Below, one piece after another: positions 30,812-40,700 of a stretch of 64,000 nt of DNA; the stretch's first letter is position 1, and each line of letters begins with the position of its first letter. The notes beneath the pieces were generated by a model. The model saw nothing but the letters and a program-made list of their open reading frames with translations. It had not been told where the DNA came from and did not search any database. The DNA lies in the NCBI GenBank assembly GCA_039820405.1, contig JBCBQC010000020.1:7284-71283 (forward strand), written 5' to 3'. The DNA is from CALLVY01 sp937899855. GTDB taxonomy: Bacteria > Bacteroidota > Bacteroidia > Chitinophagales > Saprospiraceae. The position numbers and the translations under genes are program-made.

Positions 30812-31357
30812 ATGTCAGAAAAAAAATGGTACTCCCTCCGCGTGATCAGTGGGAAAGAACGAAAAATTAAGGAACGAATCGAACTAGAAATCCAACGCCG
30901 CAACTGGGGCGAGGCCGTCACTCAAGTGCTGGTACCCTCGGAAAAGGTGTACAAAATCCGCAACGGAAAAAAGGTGATCCTGGAGCGCAATATCCTGCCC
31001 GGGTACATCCTCGTCGAAGCCGTTGATGGAAAGATGTCGGGAGAGGTCGTCACCACGATCGCCAATATTCCCAACGTCATCCACTTTTTGGGGCGCAACA
31101 ACCCCATCCCCATGCAACAGTCCGAGGCCAACCGGATGCTCGGTAAGGTCGATGAGTCGCAGGATGTAGGCGAATCGCTCATCGAACCCTTCATCGTTGG
31201 AGAGACGGTCAAGATCGTCGACGGCGCCTTTAGTGAATTTGTCGGGGACGTACAGGAAGTCAATGAGGAGAAGAAGAAGTTGAAGGTGATCGTCAAGATT
31301 TTTGGTCGGGGTACCGAAGTAGAATTGAACTTTATGCAGGTCGAAAAGCAGAACTAA
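30812..31357 (+). CDS. nusG: Transcription termination/antitermination protein NusG
   Basis: 181 residues from ATG at 30812 (MSEKKWYSLRVISGKE); an in-frame TTG eight codons earlier is not favoured. N-terminal NGN domain with KWYSLRVISGKERKIKERIE and ERNILPGYILVEA, which binds RNA polymerase, then a KOW domain (VGETVKIVDGAFSEFVGDVQ) that contacts NusE or Rho. Forty bases after secE and upstream of the L11 operon. Confidence 0.96.
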   Translation: MSEKKWYSLRVISGKERKIKERIELEIQRRNWGEAVTQVLVPSEKVYKIRNGKKVILERNILPGYILVEAVDGKMSGEVVTTIANIPNVIHFLGRNNPIPMQQSEANRMLGKVDESQDVGESLIEPFIVGETVKIVDGAFSEFVGDVQEVNEEKKKLKVIVKIFGRGTEVELNFMQVEKQN

Positions 31358-31485
31358 ACGCTGCTCGCCTACCCAAGTGATATCGAAACACGTATTTAAA
31401 TAACATAGTAACTAAGACCTTCCTGTTCCACCGCCGTGTGGAAATGCTTCCCTGGGGTCGAAGATTTGATTAAAATCAATTTGTA

Positions 31486-31944
31486 ATGGCAAAAGAAATA
31501 GATGGTTTTATAAAGCTTCAAGTCCGTGGTGGCGCTGCCAATCCCGCCCCGCCGGTCGGTCCGGCACTGGGAGCCAAGGGGGTCAACATCATGGAGTTCT
31601 GCAAGCGTTTTAATGCAGCCACTCAGGATCAGCAAGGTAAGGTCTTGCCCGTAGTAATTACGGTTTTTAAGGACAAGTCCTTCACCTTTATTATCAAAAC
31701 GCCACCCGCTGCGGTACAGCTGCTCGAAGCAGCCAAGCTCAAGGGGGGGTCGCCCGAGCCCAACCGCAACAAGGTCGGTAAGGTCAATTGGGATCAGGTC
31801 AAGGCCATCGCCGAAAATAAGATGCCTGACCTCAATGCCTTTACCATCGAATCCGCAATGAAGATGGTGGCGGGAACGGCCCGGAGTATGGGGCTGGTCG
31901 TAGAAGGAACACCACCTTGGGATACCGAGGCTGCCGAAGCCTAG
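31486..31944 (+). CDS. rplK: 50S ribosomal protein L11
   Basis: 152 residues, slightly long because of a C-terminal tail (EGTPPWDTEAAEA). Binds the GTPase-associated region of 23S rRNA. Seen: IDGFIKLQVRGGAANPAPPV, GPALGAKGVNIMEFCKRFN and the C-terminal rRNA-binding domain with VAGTARSMGLVVEG. A 128-base gap after nusG precedes it and may hold the L1-responsive leader, but I could not identify a binding site. Confidence 0.97.
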   Translation: MAKEIDGFIKLQVRGGAANPAPPVGPALGAKGVNIMEFCKRFNAATQDQQGKVLPVVITVFKDKSFTFIIKTPPAAVQLLEAAKLKGGSPEPNRNKVGKVNWDQVKAIAENKMPDLNAFTIESAMKMVAGTARSMGLVVEGTPPWDTEAAEA

Positions 31945-32016
31945 TGTCCCTCGGTTTTGCAGGAAGCTCCGAATTCGCTTCGGGGCGCTATTTACCTCAC
32001 TCATAAATTATTTTAA

Positions 32017-32706
32017 ATGGCAATTTCTAAAAAAAGAGCCGCCGCTAACGCCAAAGTCGACATCGACAAGCTGTATACGCTGCCGGAAGCGATGAGCCTG
32101 GTCAAAGAGGTCAACATCGCTAAATTCGATGCCTCGGTCGATCTGCACATCCGACTGGGGGTAGATCCCCGGAAGGCCGACCAAGCGCTGCGCGGAACGG
32201 TTTCGCTACCCCACGGAACGGGGAAGACCAAGCGCGTACTCGTTCTCTGTACGTCCGATAAGGAACAAGAGGCCCTTGATGCCGGAGCGGATTTCGCCGG
32301 GCTGGACGAATTCATCACCAAAATCCAGGGAGGCTGGACCGACATCGACGTCGTAGTAGCCACCCCCAATGTGATGGCCAAAGTGGGTAAGATCGGTCGG
32401 ATTCTCGGTCCCCGGGGCCTGATGCCCAACCCCAAGACGGGTACGGTAACCCCCAATGTGGCGCAGGCCGTATCGGAGGTGAAAAAAGGAAAGATCGCTT
32501 TCCGGGTTGACAAGTTTGGAATCATCCACAACTCGGTCGGTCGCGTTTCCTTTAGTTCCGACAACCTGGTGGGCAACGCCTTGGAATTGATTAATACGTT
32601 GATGAAAATGAAGCCCTCGACGGCCAAAGGTACCTACGTCAAATCGCTGACTATCGCCAGTACCATGAGCCCGGGCATCAAAGTAGATCCGAAAACCATT
32701 AAGTAA
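32017..32706 (+). CDS. rplA: 50S ribosomal protein L1
   Basis: 229 residues, normal length. L1-stalk protein; in many bacteria it also represses its own operon. Seen: DLHIRLGVDPRKADQALRGT, VSLPHGTGKTKRVLV, GRILGPRGLMPNPKTGTVT and GKIAFRVDKFGIIH. It follows rplK by 72 bases and precedes rplJ by 19. Confidence 0.97.
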   Translation: MAISKKRAAANAKVDIDKLYTLPEAMSLVKEVNIAKFDASVDLHIRLGVDPRKADQALRGTVSLPHGTGKTKRVLVLCTSDKEQEALDAGADFAGLDEFITKIQGGWTDIDVVVATPNVMAKVGKIGRILGPRGLMPNPKTGTVTPNVAQAVSEVKKGKIAFRVDKFGIIHNSVGRVSFSSDNLVGNALELINTLMKMKPSTAKGTYVKSLTIASTMSPGIKVDPKTIK

Positions 32707-32725
32707 AGAATAAAACTATTTAGAA

Positions 32726-33259
32726 ATGACTAGAGCTGAAAAAACGGCTGCTATCGATCAACTGAAGGAAAAGTTTGGTAATAGTGCATTCTTTTACTTA
32801 ACGGATTCTTCTACCCTTACGGTAGAGCAAGTCAGTAAACTCCGTCGGATGTGTTTCGAGAAAGGCGTGGAGATGAAGGTGGTCAAAAACACCCTCGCTC
32901 GCAAAGCCCTCGAAAGCGCCCCGGAAGAAAAAAATTATGCCGGCCTTTACGATTCACTCAAAGGCCCCACCGCGATCCTGTTTACCGAAACGGCCAATCT
33001 GCCCGCCCGCATCATCGATGAGTTCCGGGCCGATGACGATGACATGCCCCAACTCAAGGCCGCCTACATCGATACCGACGTCTACGTGGGTAACGATCAA
33101 GTCAAGACCCTCAAAGACCTGAAGTCAAAGGAGGATTTGATTGGCGACGTCATCCTGCTGCTGCAATCCCCAGCCAAAAACGTACTGGGTGCCCTGCAAT
33201 CGGGTGGCAATACGCTCACGGGCTTGTTGAAAGCCCTGGGCGAGCGCGAAGAAGCATAA
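32726..33259 (+). CDS. rplJ: 50S ribosomal protein L10
   Basis: 177 residues. Base of the L7/L12 stalk. Seen: MTRAEKTAAIDQLKEKFGNS, VKNTLARKALES, GPTAILFTE and the C-terminal helix that binds L7/L12 dimers (VLGALQSGGNTLTGLLKALG). The leader between rplA and rplJ is only 19 bases, so any L10-L12 autoregulatory site must overlap rplA. Confidence 0.96.
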   Translation: MTRAEKTAAIDQLKEKFGNSAFFYLTDSSTLTVEQVSKLRRMCFEKGVEMKVVKNTLARKALESAPEEKNYAGLYDSLKGPTAILFTETANLPARIIDEFRADDDDMPQLKAAYIDTDVYVGNDQVKTLKDLKSKEDLIGDVILLLQSPAKNVLGALQSGGNTLTGLLKALGEREEA

Positions 33260-33333
33260 TTTATTGGTAAGGCTTCCAAGCTTTGTACTCATATTGTATC
33301 ATTATTTCTGAAATTTCTTAAAAACTGTACAAA

Positions 33334-33714
33334 ATGGCAGATTTAAAAGCGTTCGCTGAACAACTGGTTAACCTCACCGTTAAAGAGGTTAACGAATTAG
33401 CGGACATTCTGAAAGAAGAGTACGGCATCGAGCCCGCTGCGGCCGCCGTAGCAGTAGCTGCTGGTCCTGCTGGTGGAGATGGTGGCGAAGCAGCTGCCGA
33501 GAAGACCGAGTTCGACGTATTCTTGGCTTCGGCAGGCGCCGGAAAACTGAAAGTAGTCAAAGAAGTGAAAAACGCACTGGGTATCGGTCTGAAAGATGCT
33601 AAAGAATTGGTAGACTCTGCACCCGCGGTCATCAAAGCCGCCGCTCCTAAGGAGGATGCAGAAGCCCTCAAAGCCGCACTCGAAGCAGTCGGCGCTGAGG
33701 TCGAGTTGAAGTAA
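33334..33714 (+). CDS. rplL: 50S ribosomal protein L7/L12
   Basis: 126 residues. Seen: N-terminal dimerisation region (FAEQLVNLTVKEVNELADIL), an Ala/Gly-rich hinge (about residues 38-55) and the C-terminal factor-binding domain with KTEFDVFLASAG, VVKEVKNALGIGLKDAKELV and the final GAEVELK. Followed by a long hairpin before rpoB. Confidence 0.97.
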   Translation: MADLKAFAEQLVNLTVKEVNELADILKEEYGIEPAAAAVAVAAGPAGGDGGEAAAEKTEFDVFLASAGAGKLKVVKEVKNALGIGLKDAKELVDSAPAVIKAAAPKEDAEALKAALEAVGAEVELK

Positions 33715-33780
33715 TCACTCACTCATCGGTCTACCTAAAGCACTTTATGACTGTAACTCAAGCTTATTTTATACCGAACT

Positions 33781-33834
33781 GACAACCATGCAATGAGGCT
33801 TAGCCAGTAAGCAAAACTGGCTAGGCCTGTTGTC
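33781..33834 (+). other. Long hairpin between rplL and rpoB
   Basis: GACAAC (33781-33786) pairs with GTTGTC (33829-33834). Inside it AGGC (33796-33799) and TAGCCAGT (33801-33808) pair with ACTGGCTA and GCCT around a seven-base loop. The outer and inner stems are separated by an unpaired CATGCAATG on one side. No T-run follows directly. It lies where other bacteria have an attenuator and RNase III site that sets the rplL:rpoB ratio; that role here is inferred. Confidence 0.65.
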
Positions 33835-33940
33835 GTCTTATTTACTTTGCAACCGCTACGAGAAATAGAGTTCGCTCTCTCAATTTACCTAGCAAGTGCC
33901 CCCCGGTCCCTTCGCTAGAACATCAAACACCATCATTCCA

Positions 33941-36900
33941 ATGGCATCAAACGTCACGATTAACAATGCGGCCGATGCGCGCGTATCTTTTGGGAAGATC
34001 AAACTGTCCTCCGAATACCGAGACCTCTTAGAAATCCAACTCAAATCCTTTCAGGAGTTTTTCCAACTCGAAACGACTCCCGAAAACCGGATGAACGAGG
34101 GGCTCTACCGCGTATTCCAGGAAAATTTTCCCATTACCGATGCCCGCAACATTTTCGTCCTCGAATTCCTCGACTATTTCGTCGATCCACCCCGCTACAC
34201 CATCCAAGAGTGTATGCAAAGGGGATTGACCTATAGCGTGCCACTGAAAGCCAAATTGCGTTTGTCTTGCAACGATGAAGAACACGTCGATTTTCAAACC
34301 ATCGTCCAAGACGTATTCCTCGGCAATATTCCCTACATGACCCCCAAGGGAACCTTCGTCATCAATGGCGCCGAACGGGTCATCGTATCCCAACTCCACC
34401 GCTCCCCCGGTGTATTCTTCGGGCAGAGCTTCCACCCCAACGGTACCAAAATCTACTCCGCCCGGGTCATCCCCTTCAAGGGCGCCTGGATGGAATTTGC
34501 GACCGATATCAACACGGTGATGTACGCCTACATCGACCGCAAAAAGAAATTCCCCGTCACGACGCTGCTGCGCGCCATTGGCTTCGACTCGGACAAGGCC
34601 ATCCTCGACCTGTTTGACCTGGCTGAGGAAGTATCCGCCGACCAAAAGTCGCTGCAAAAGTCCATCGGCCGCAAACTGGCCGCCCGCGTCCTCAAAAAGT
34701 GGACGGAAGACTTTGTGGATGAAGATACGGGGGAAGTCGTTACCATCGAGCGGAACGAAATTATCCTCGAACGCGACATCGTGCTGGACGAAGAAAACAT
34801 CCAACTGATCGTCGAGGCCGATGCCGAAACGGTAATCCTCCAACGCGAAGACATCGACGAGGATTACTCGATCATCTACAACACCCTCCAGAAAGATCCC
34901 TCCAGTTCGGAAATGGAGGCCGTCCAATACATCTATCGCCAATTGCGGGGTACCGATCCACCGGATGAGGAAACCGCCCGCGGCATCATCGACAAGCTCT
35001 TCTTCTCCGATAAGCGTTACAACCTCGGGGAAGTCGGCCGCTACAAGATCAACCGCAAACTCGAACTCAACATCGACACCGAGACCCTGGTCTTGACCAA
35101 GGAGGACATCATCTCCATCGTCAAGTACCTGGTCAGCTTGATGAACCAAAAGGCGGAAATCGACGATATCGATCACCTGAGCAACCGCCGGGTACGGACG
35201 GTAGGAGAGCAGCTCTACGCCCAGTTTGGCGTCGGCCTGGCCCGGATGGCGCGAACCATTCGCGAGCGGATGAACGTACGCGACAACGAAGTCTTTACGC
35301 CCATCGATCTGATCAACGCCCGGACCCTGTCGTCGGTGATCAACTCCTTCTTCGGAACGAGCCAACTCTCGCAGTTCCTCGACCAAACCAACCCGCTGTC
35401 GGAAATCACGCACAAACGCCGGATTTCGGCACTCGGACCCGGTGGTCTGTCGCGGGAAAGAGCGGGCTTTGAGGTGCGGGACGTACACTATTCGCACTAC
35501 GGTCGCCTCTGTACCATCGAGACCCCGGAAGGACCAAACATTGGTCTGATTTCGACGCTCTGCGTACACGCCAAAGTCAACAAAATGGGTTTCCTCGAAA
35601 CGCCCTACCGCGCCGTCAAGGAGGGTAAGGTGGACATCGAAAGCCCCGTTCAATACCTCTCCGCGGAAGGGGAAGATTTCAAGCGGATCGCCCAGGCCAA
35701 CGCGCCGATTACCGAGGCGGGAGGCTTCGTCACCGACCGGATTAAGTGTCGCGAACACGGGGAATTCCCCGTACTGACGCCCACCGAGATCGAATATATG
35801 GACGTTGCGCCCAACCAAATTGTGGGGGTTTCGGCTTCCATGATTCCCTTCCTCGAAAACGATGATGCCAACCGGGCCCTCATGGGATCCAACATGCAAC
35901 GTCAGGCTGTACCGCTGATCCGTCCGTCTTCTCCCATCGTAGGGACCGGTCTGGAAGGCAAAGTGGCCCTCGATTCGCGGATGCTGATCAATGCCGAAGG
36001 GGCCGGAGTCGTCGAATACGTCGATGCCAACGAAGTCGTTATCCGCTACGACCGCACCGATGAAGACCAGCTGGTTTCCTTTGAAGACAACCGCAAGGTG
36101 TACAGCCTGATCAAGTTTCAGCGGACCAACCAGGGAACCTGTATTAACCTTAAACCCATCGTCCGCAAGGGCCAGCGGGTAAAAGAAGGGATGATTCTCT
36201 GTGATGGTTACGCTACGGACAAGGGAGAATTGGCCCTCGGCCAAAACCTTAAGGTGGCCTTTATGCCCTGGAAAGGGTACAACTTTGAGGATGCCATCGT
36301 ATTGTCCGAACGCGTGGTCCGGGAAGACATCTTTACCTCGCTACACATCGAGCACTTCGAATTGGATGTCCGCGACACCAAACTGGGAGAGGAAGAATTG
36401 ACCAACGATATTCCCAACGTCAGCGAAGACGCCACCAAAGACCTCGACGAGAACGGAATTATCCGCGTTGGGGCCTGGGTTAAGGAAGGCGATATCATCA
36501 TTGGTAAGATTACGCCGAAAGGGGAATCCGACCCGACGCCGGAAGAAAAACTCCTGCGCGCCATCTTTGGTGACAAAGCCGGTGACGTAAAAGATGCTTC
36601 GCTCAAGGCGCCGCCATCCACCCGTGGAATCATCATCAACAAGCAGTTGTTTGCTCGGGCCAAGAAGGATAAGGTGCAGAAGGCCTCGGAAAAGGACCTC
36701 CTTTCCAAACTCGACGACCAACACGCCATTGCGCTCAACGAGTTGACCACGATTTTGGTCGATAAGCTGCTCGCCCTGGTAAAGGGAAAGATTTCCCAGG
36801 GGGTTCGGAGCATCTACAACGAAGAATTGCTGCCCAAGGGAACTAAATTCAGTTCCGCGGTATTGAAGAAGCTAGATTACACCTCGGTGGACTATTCCAG

Positions 36901-37762
36901 CTGGACCGACGACAATCACGTCAATTCGCTGATCGCGCGTCTGTTGCACAACTACACCATCAAGGTCAACGAAGAGGTGGGGCGTTACAAGCGCGAGAAG
37001 TTCAACATCAGCATCGGGGATGAGCTGCCCGCCGGGGTACTCAAACTCGCCAAGGTGTACCTGGCCAAGAAGCGCAAGCTGAAGGTGGGGGACAAGTTGG
37101 CTGGCCGTCACGGTAACAAGGGAATTGTCTCCCGGATCGTACGGGTTGAGGACATGCCTTTCCTCGAAGACGGAACGCCGGTTGACATCGTGCTCAACCC
37201 ACTGGGGGTACCCTCGCGGATGAACCTCGGGCAGATTTTCGAAACGGTACTGGGCTGGGCCGGTGAAAAGATGGGGATGAAATTTGCCACCCCGATTTTT
37301 GACGGTGCTAAGGCCAGCGAAATCGAAGAATACATTGACAATGCCGGATTGCCACGTTTGGGACAAACCTACCTCTACGATGGGGGAACGGGAGACCGTT
37401 TCCACCAGCAAGCCACGGTCGGGGTGATCTACATGCTCAAGCTATCGCACATGGTAGACGATAAGATGCACGCCCGTTCGATCGGGCCTTACTCGCTCAT
37501 CACGCAACAACCACTCGGGGGTAAAGCCCAGTTTGGTGGACAGCGTTTTGGGGAGATGGAGGTCTGGGCGCTCGAAGCCTTTGGTGCATCCAGTATCCTA
37601 CAAGAATTGCTGACGATCAAGTCGGACGACATTTTGGGACGGGCCAAGGCCTACGAGGCCATCGTCAAGGGCGACAATTTGCCCGAGCCGAACATTCCCG
37701 AGTCCTTCAACGTACTGATCCACGAATTGCGTGGACTGGCACTGGACGTGAAGTTCGACTAA
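33941..37762 (+). CDS. rpoB: RNA polymerase beta subunit
   Basis: 1273 residues from ATG at 33941 (MASNVTINNAADARVSFGKI); an in-frame GTG 15 codons earlier is not favoured because it precedes no conserved sequence. Forms the catalytic centre with RpoC. Seen: the rifampicin-binding region FFGTSQLSQFLDQTNPLSEI, HKRRISALGPGGLSRERAGF and IETPEGPNIGLIS, all with the drug-sensitive consensus residues; GYNFEDAIVLSERVV; KLAGRHGNKGIVSRI; and the C-terminal GGKAQFGGQRFGEMEVWALE. Separated from rplL by a 226-base leader holding the long hairpin. Confidence 0.98.
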   Translation: MASNVTINNAADARVSFGKIKLSSEYRDLLEIQLKSFQEFFQLETTPENRMNEGLYRVFQENFPITDARNIFVLEFLDYFVDPPRYTIQECMQRGLTYSVPLKAKLRLSCNDEEHVDFQTIVQDVFLGNIPYMTPKGTFVINGAERVIVSQLHRSPGVFFGQSFHPNGTKIYSARVIPFKGAWMEFATDINTVMYAYIDRKKKFPVTTLLRAIGFDSDKAILDLFDLAEEVSADQKSLQKSIGRKLAARVLKKWTEDFVDEDTGEVVTIERNEIILERDIVLDEENIQLIVEADAETVILQREDIDEDYSIIYNTLQKDPSSSEMEAVQYIYRQLRGTDPPDEETARGIIDKLFFSDKRYNLGEVGRYKINRKLELNIDTETLVLTKEDIISIVKYLVSLMNQKAEIDDIDHLSNRRVRTVGEQLYAQFGVGLARMARTIRERMNVRDNEVFTPIDLINARTLSSVINSFFGTSQLSQFLDQTNPLSEITHKRRISALGPGGLSRERAGFEVRDVHYSHYGRLCTIETPEGPNIGLISTLCVHAKVNKMGFLETPYRAVKEGKVDIESPVQYLSAEGEDFKRIAQANAPITEAGGFVTDRIKCREHGEFPVLTPTEIEYMDVAPNQIVGVSASMIPFLENDDANRALMGSNMQRQAVPLIRPSSPIVGTGLEGKVALDSRMLINAEGAGVVEYVDANEVVIRYDRTDEDQLVSFEDNRKVYSLIKFQRTNQGTCINLKPIVRKGQRVKEGMILCDGYATDKGELALGQNLKVAFMPWKGYNFEDAIVLSERVVREDIFTSLHIEHFELDVRDTKLGEEELTNDIPNVSEDATKDLDENGIIRVGAWVKEGDIIIGKITPKGESDPTPEEKLLRAIFGDKAGDVKDASLKAPPSTRGIIINKQLFARAKKDKVQKASEKDLLSKLDDQHAIALNELTTILVDKLLALVKGKISQGVRSIYNEELLPKGTKFSSAVLKKLDYTSVDYSSWTDDNHVNSLIARLLHNYTIKVNEEVGRYKREKFNISIGDELPAGVLKLAKVYLAKKRKLKVGDKLAGRHGNKGIVSRIVRVEDMPFLEDGTPVDIVLNPLGVPSRMNLGQIFETVLGWAGEKMGMKFATPIFDGAKASEIEEYIDNAGLPRLGQTYLYDGGTGDRFHQQATVGVIYMLKLSHMVDDKMHARSIGPYSLITQQPLGGKAQFGGQRFGEMEVWALEAFGASSILQELLTIKSDDILGRAKAYEAIVKGDNLPEPNIPESFNVLIHELRGLALDVKFD

Positions 37763-37795
37763 AACCAATCATTTGACCATCCAAATCTAGATTAT

Positions 37796-40700
37796 ATGCC
37801 GTTCAAAAAAAATCAAAAGCAGAAAAAGCAATTCGATAGTATTACGGTGAGTCTGTCTTCTCCCGATGAGATCTTGGAGCGCTCGTACGGGGAAGTCCTC
37901 AAGCCGGAAACCATCAACTACCGTTCGTATAAGCCGGAGCGGGACGGTCTTTTCTGCGAAAGAATTTTTGGACCAGTGAAAGACTACGAATGCTATTGCG
38001 GTAAGTACAAGCGGATTCGTTACAAGGGAATTGTGTGCGATCGTTGTGGGGTCGAGGTAACGGAGAAGAAGGTACGCCGGGAGCGTATGGGCCACATCAA
38101 ACTCGTGGTCCCCGTGGTACACATCTGGTTCTTCAAGTCTTTGCCCAACAAGATTGGCTACCTCCTGGGGCTTTCCTCCAAGAAATTGGAATCCATCATC
38201 TACTACGAACGCTACGTGGTCATCCAACCCGGTGTCAAAGAAGATGCTGGTGTCAACCGGCTGGACCTCTTGTCGGAAGAAGAATATCTGGAAATCCTGG
38301 ATAGCTTACCCGAGAACCAGCAGTTGGACGATGAAGATCCACAAAAATTCATCGCCAAAATGGGGGCTGATGCCGTACGCGATCTGCTGATGCGTCTGAA
38401 GCTGGACGAGCTGTCCTACAACCTGCGGCACCAAGCCGCTACCGAAACCTCGCAGCAGCGGAAGTCGGAAGCCCTCAAGCGCCTCCGCGTCGTGGAAGCC
38501 TTCCGCGACGGGCAAAAAACGGTCGACAACCGTCCCGAATGGGCCGTCATCCAGTACCTGCCCGTTATTCCGCCCGAACTGCGTCCCCTCGTCCCCCTCG
38601 ATGGTGGTCGTTTTGCCAGTTCGGACCTCAACGACCTCTACCGTCGGGTCATCATCCGCAACAACCGCCTCAAGCGCCTCCTCGAAATCAAGGCTCCCGA
38701 GGTCATCCTGCGGAATGAAAAGCGGATGCTGCAAGAAGCTGTTGACTCGCTCTTCGACAACTCGCGCAAATCCAATGCCGTCAAGGCCGAAGGTGGACGG
38801 GCCCTCAAATCGCTCAGCGATATCCTCAAAGGAAAGCAAGGGCGTTTCCGTCAGAACCTACTCGGTAAGCGGGTGGATTACTCCGGCCGTTCGGTCATCG
38901 TGGTTGGACCTACCCAGAAATTGCACGAATGTGGCTTGCCCAAGGAAATGGCCTCGGAACTCTTCAAGCCTTTTATCATTCGCAAACTGATCGAACGCGG
39001 TATCGTCAAGACCGTTAAGTCGGCCAAGAAACTCGTCGATCGCAAGGATCCCGTTATCTGGGAAATCCTTGAAAATATCCTCAAGGGGCACCCCATCCTC
39101 CTCAACCGGGCCCCTACGCTACACCGGCTGTCCATCCAAGCCTTCCAACCCAAATTGGTCGAGGGCAAGGCCATCCAGCTACACCCCTTGGTGTGCGGTG
39201 CCTTCAACGCGGACTTTGACGGTGACCAAATGGCCGTCCACGTGCCCCTCTCGCACGCGGCGATCCTGGAAGCTCAGGTGTTGATGTTGGCTTCGCACAA
39301 CATGCTCAACCCACAGGATGGTTCGCCCATCACGCTGCCTTCCCAGGATATGGTACTCGGTCTGTACTACCTGACCAAGGAGCGCTCTAGCAACGATGAG
39401 GTCAAAGTAAAGGGCGAAGGTCGTCGCTTCTACTCCTCGGAGGAAGTCATGATTGCCTACAACGAAGATAAGATTGATCTGCACGCCAAGATTCAGGTAC
39501 GCGCCATCGTCGAAAACGAATTGGGACACATGGTTCCCGAGCGGATTGATACGACGGTCGGTCGGGTCCTGTTCAATCAGGCCGTTCCCGAAGAAGTCCC
39601 CTTCATCAATACCTTGCTGACCAAGAAGAACCTCAAAAAGGTGATCAGTGACATCATCAACCGGACCAATTTCTACGTGACGGCGCAGTTCCTCGATGAG
39701 ATCAAGGAGATGGGCTTCTACTGGTCCTTCAAGGGTGGACTGTCCTTTAACCTGGGAGATTTGATTACGCCGACCGTAAAGGCTTCGACCCTCGATACGG
39801 CGCAGTCGGAAGTCGATGAGGTATGGGACAACTACAACATGGGACTCATCACCAACAACGAACGCTATAATCAGATCATCGATAAGTGGACCTTTGCGGA
39901 TAACCGCATCACCGACAACCTGATGAAGGAATTGTCGGAGCACAAGCAGGGCTTCAACTCGGTGTTTATGATGCTGCACTCCGGTGCGCGGGGTTCCAAG
40001 CAACAGATCAAGCAGTTGTGCGGACTCCGGGGCCTCATGGCCAAGCCGCGGAAATCGGGCGATACCGGTGGGGCGATTATCGAAAACCCCATTTTGTCCA
40101 ATTTCCTCGACGGCCTGTCGGTACTTGAATACTTCATCTCCACCCACGGTGCCCGTAAGGGTCTGGCCGATACGGCCCTCAAAACGGCGGATGCGGGTTA
40201 CCTGACCCGTCGTCTGGTTGATGTATCGCAAGACGTTGTCATTCGGGAGGACGATTGCGCCACCCTCCGTGGTATCGAGACCTATGCGCTCAAGGACAAC
40301 GATAAGATTATCCAAAGCCTGGCTGACCGGATCGAAGGACGTTTTACCTTGCACGATATCCACCATCCCGAATCGGATGATGTGATTCTCGCATCTGGAG
40401 AATACATCGATCCCCGTCTGGCGACCAAGATTGACGAGTCTGGCGTAGAAATGGTGACGATTCGCTCGGTACTGACCTGTGAAACCCGCCGGGGGGTATG
40501 TACCAAGTGCTACGGAAAGAACCTGGCCACGGGCCGTATCGCAGAACGCGGAGATGCCGTTGGTATCATCGCTGCTCAGTCGATCGGTGAGCCGGGAACC
40601 CAGCTGACGCTGCGGACCTTCCACGTAGGAGGTATTGCCTCGGTCTCGAAGGCCGAGTCCGAGCTGACCGCTCGTTTTGCGGGTAAGTTGGAGTTCGACG

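Noticed and set aside
34028..36244. 738-codon ORF antisense to rpoB
   Set aside because: It lies wholly inside rpoB, has no family features, and arises from the codon bias of the sense strand. The same holds for the 536-codon ORF antisense to rpoC (39179-40789) and the 533-codon one antisense to lysS (11938-13539).
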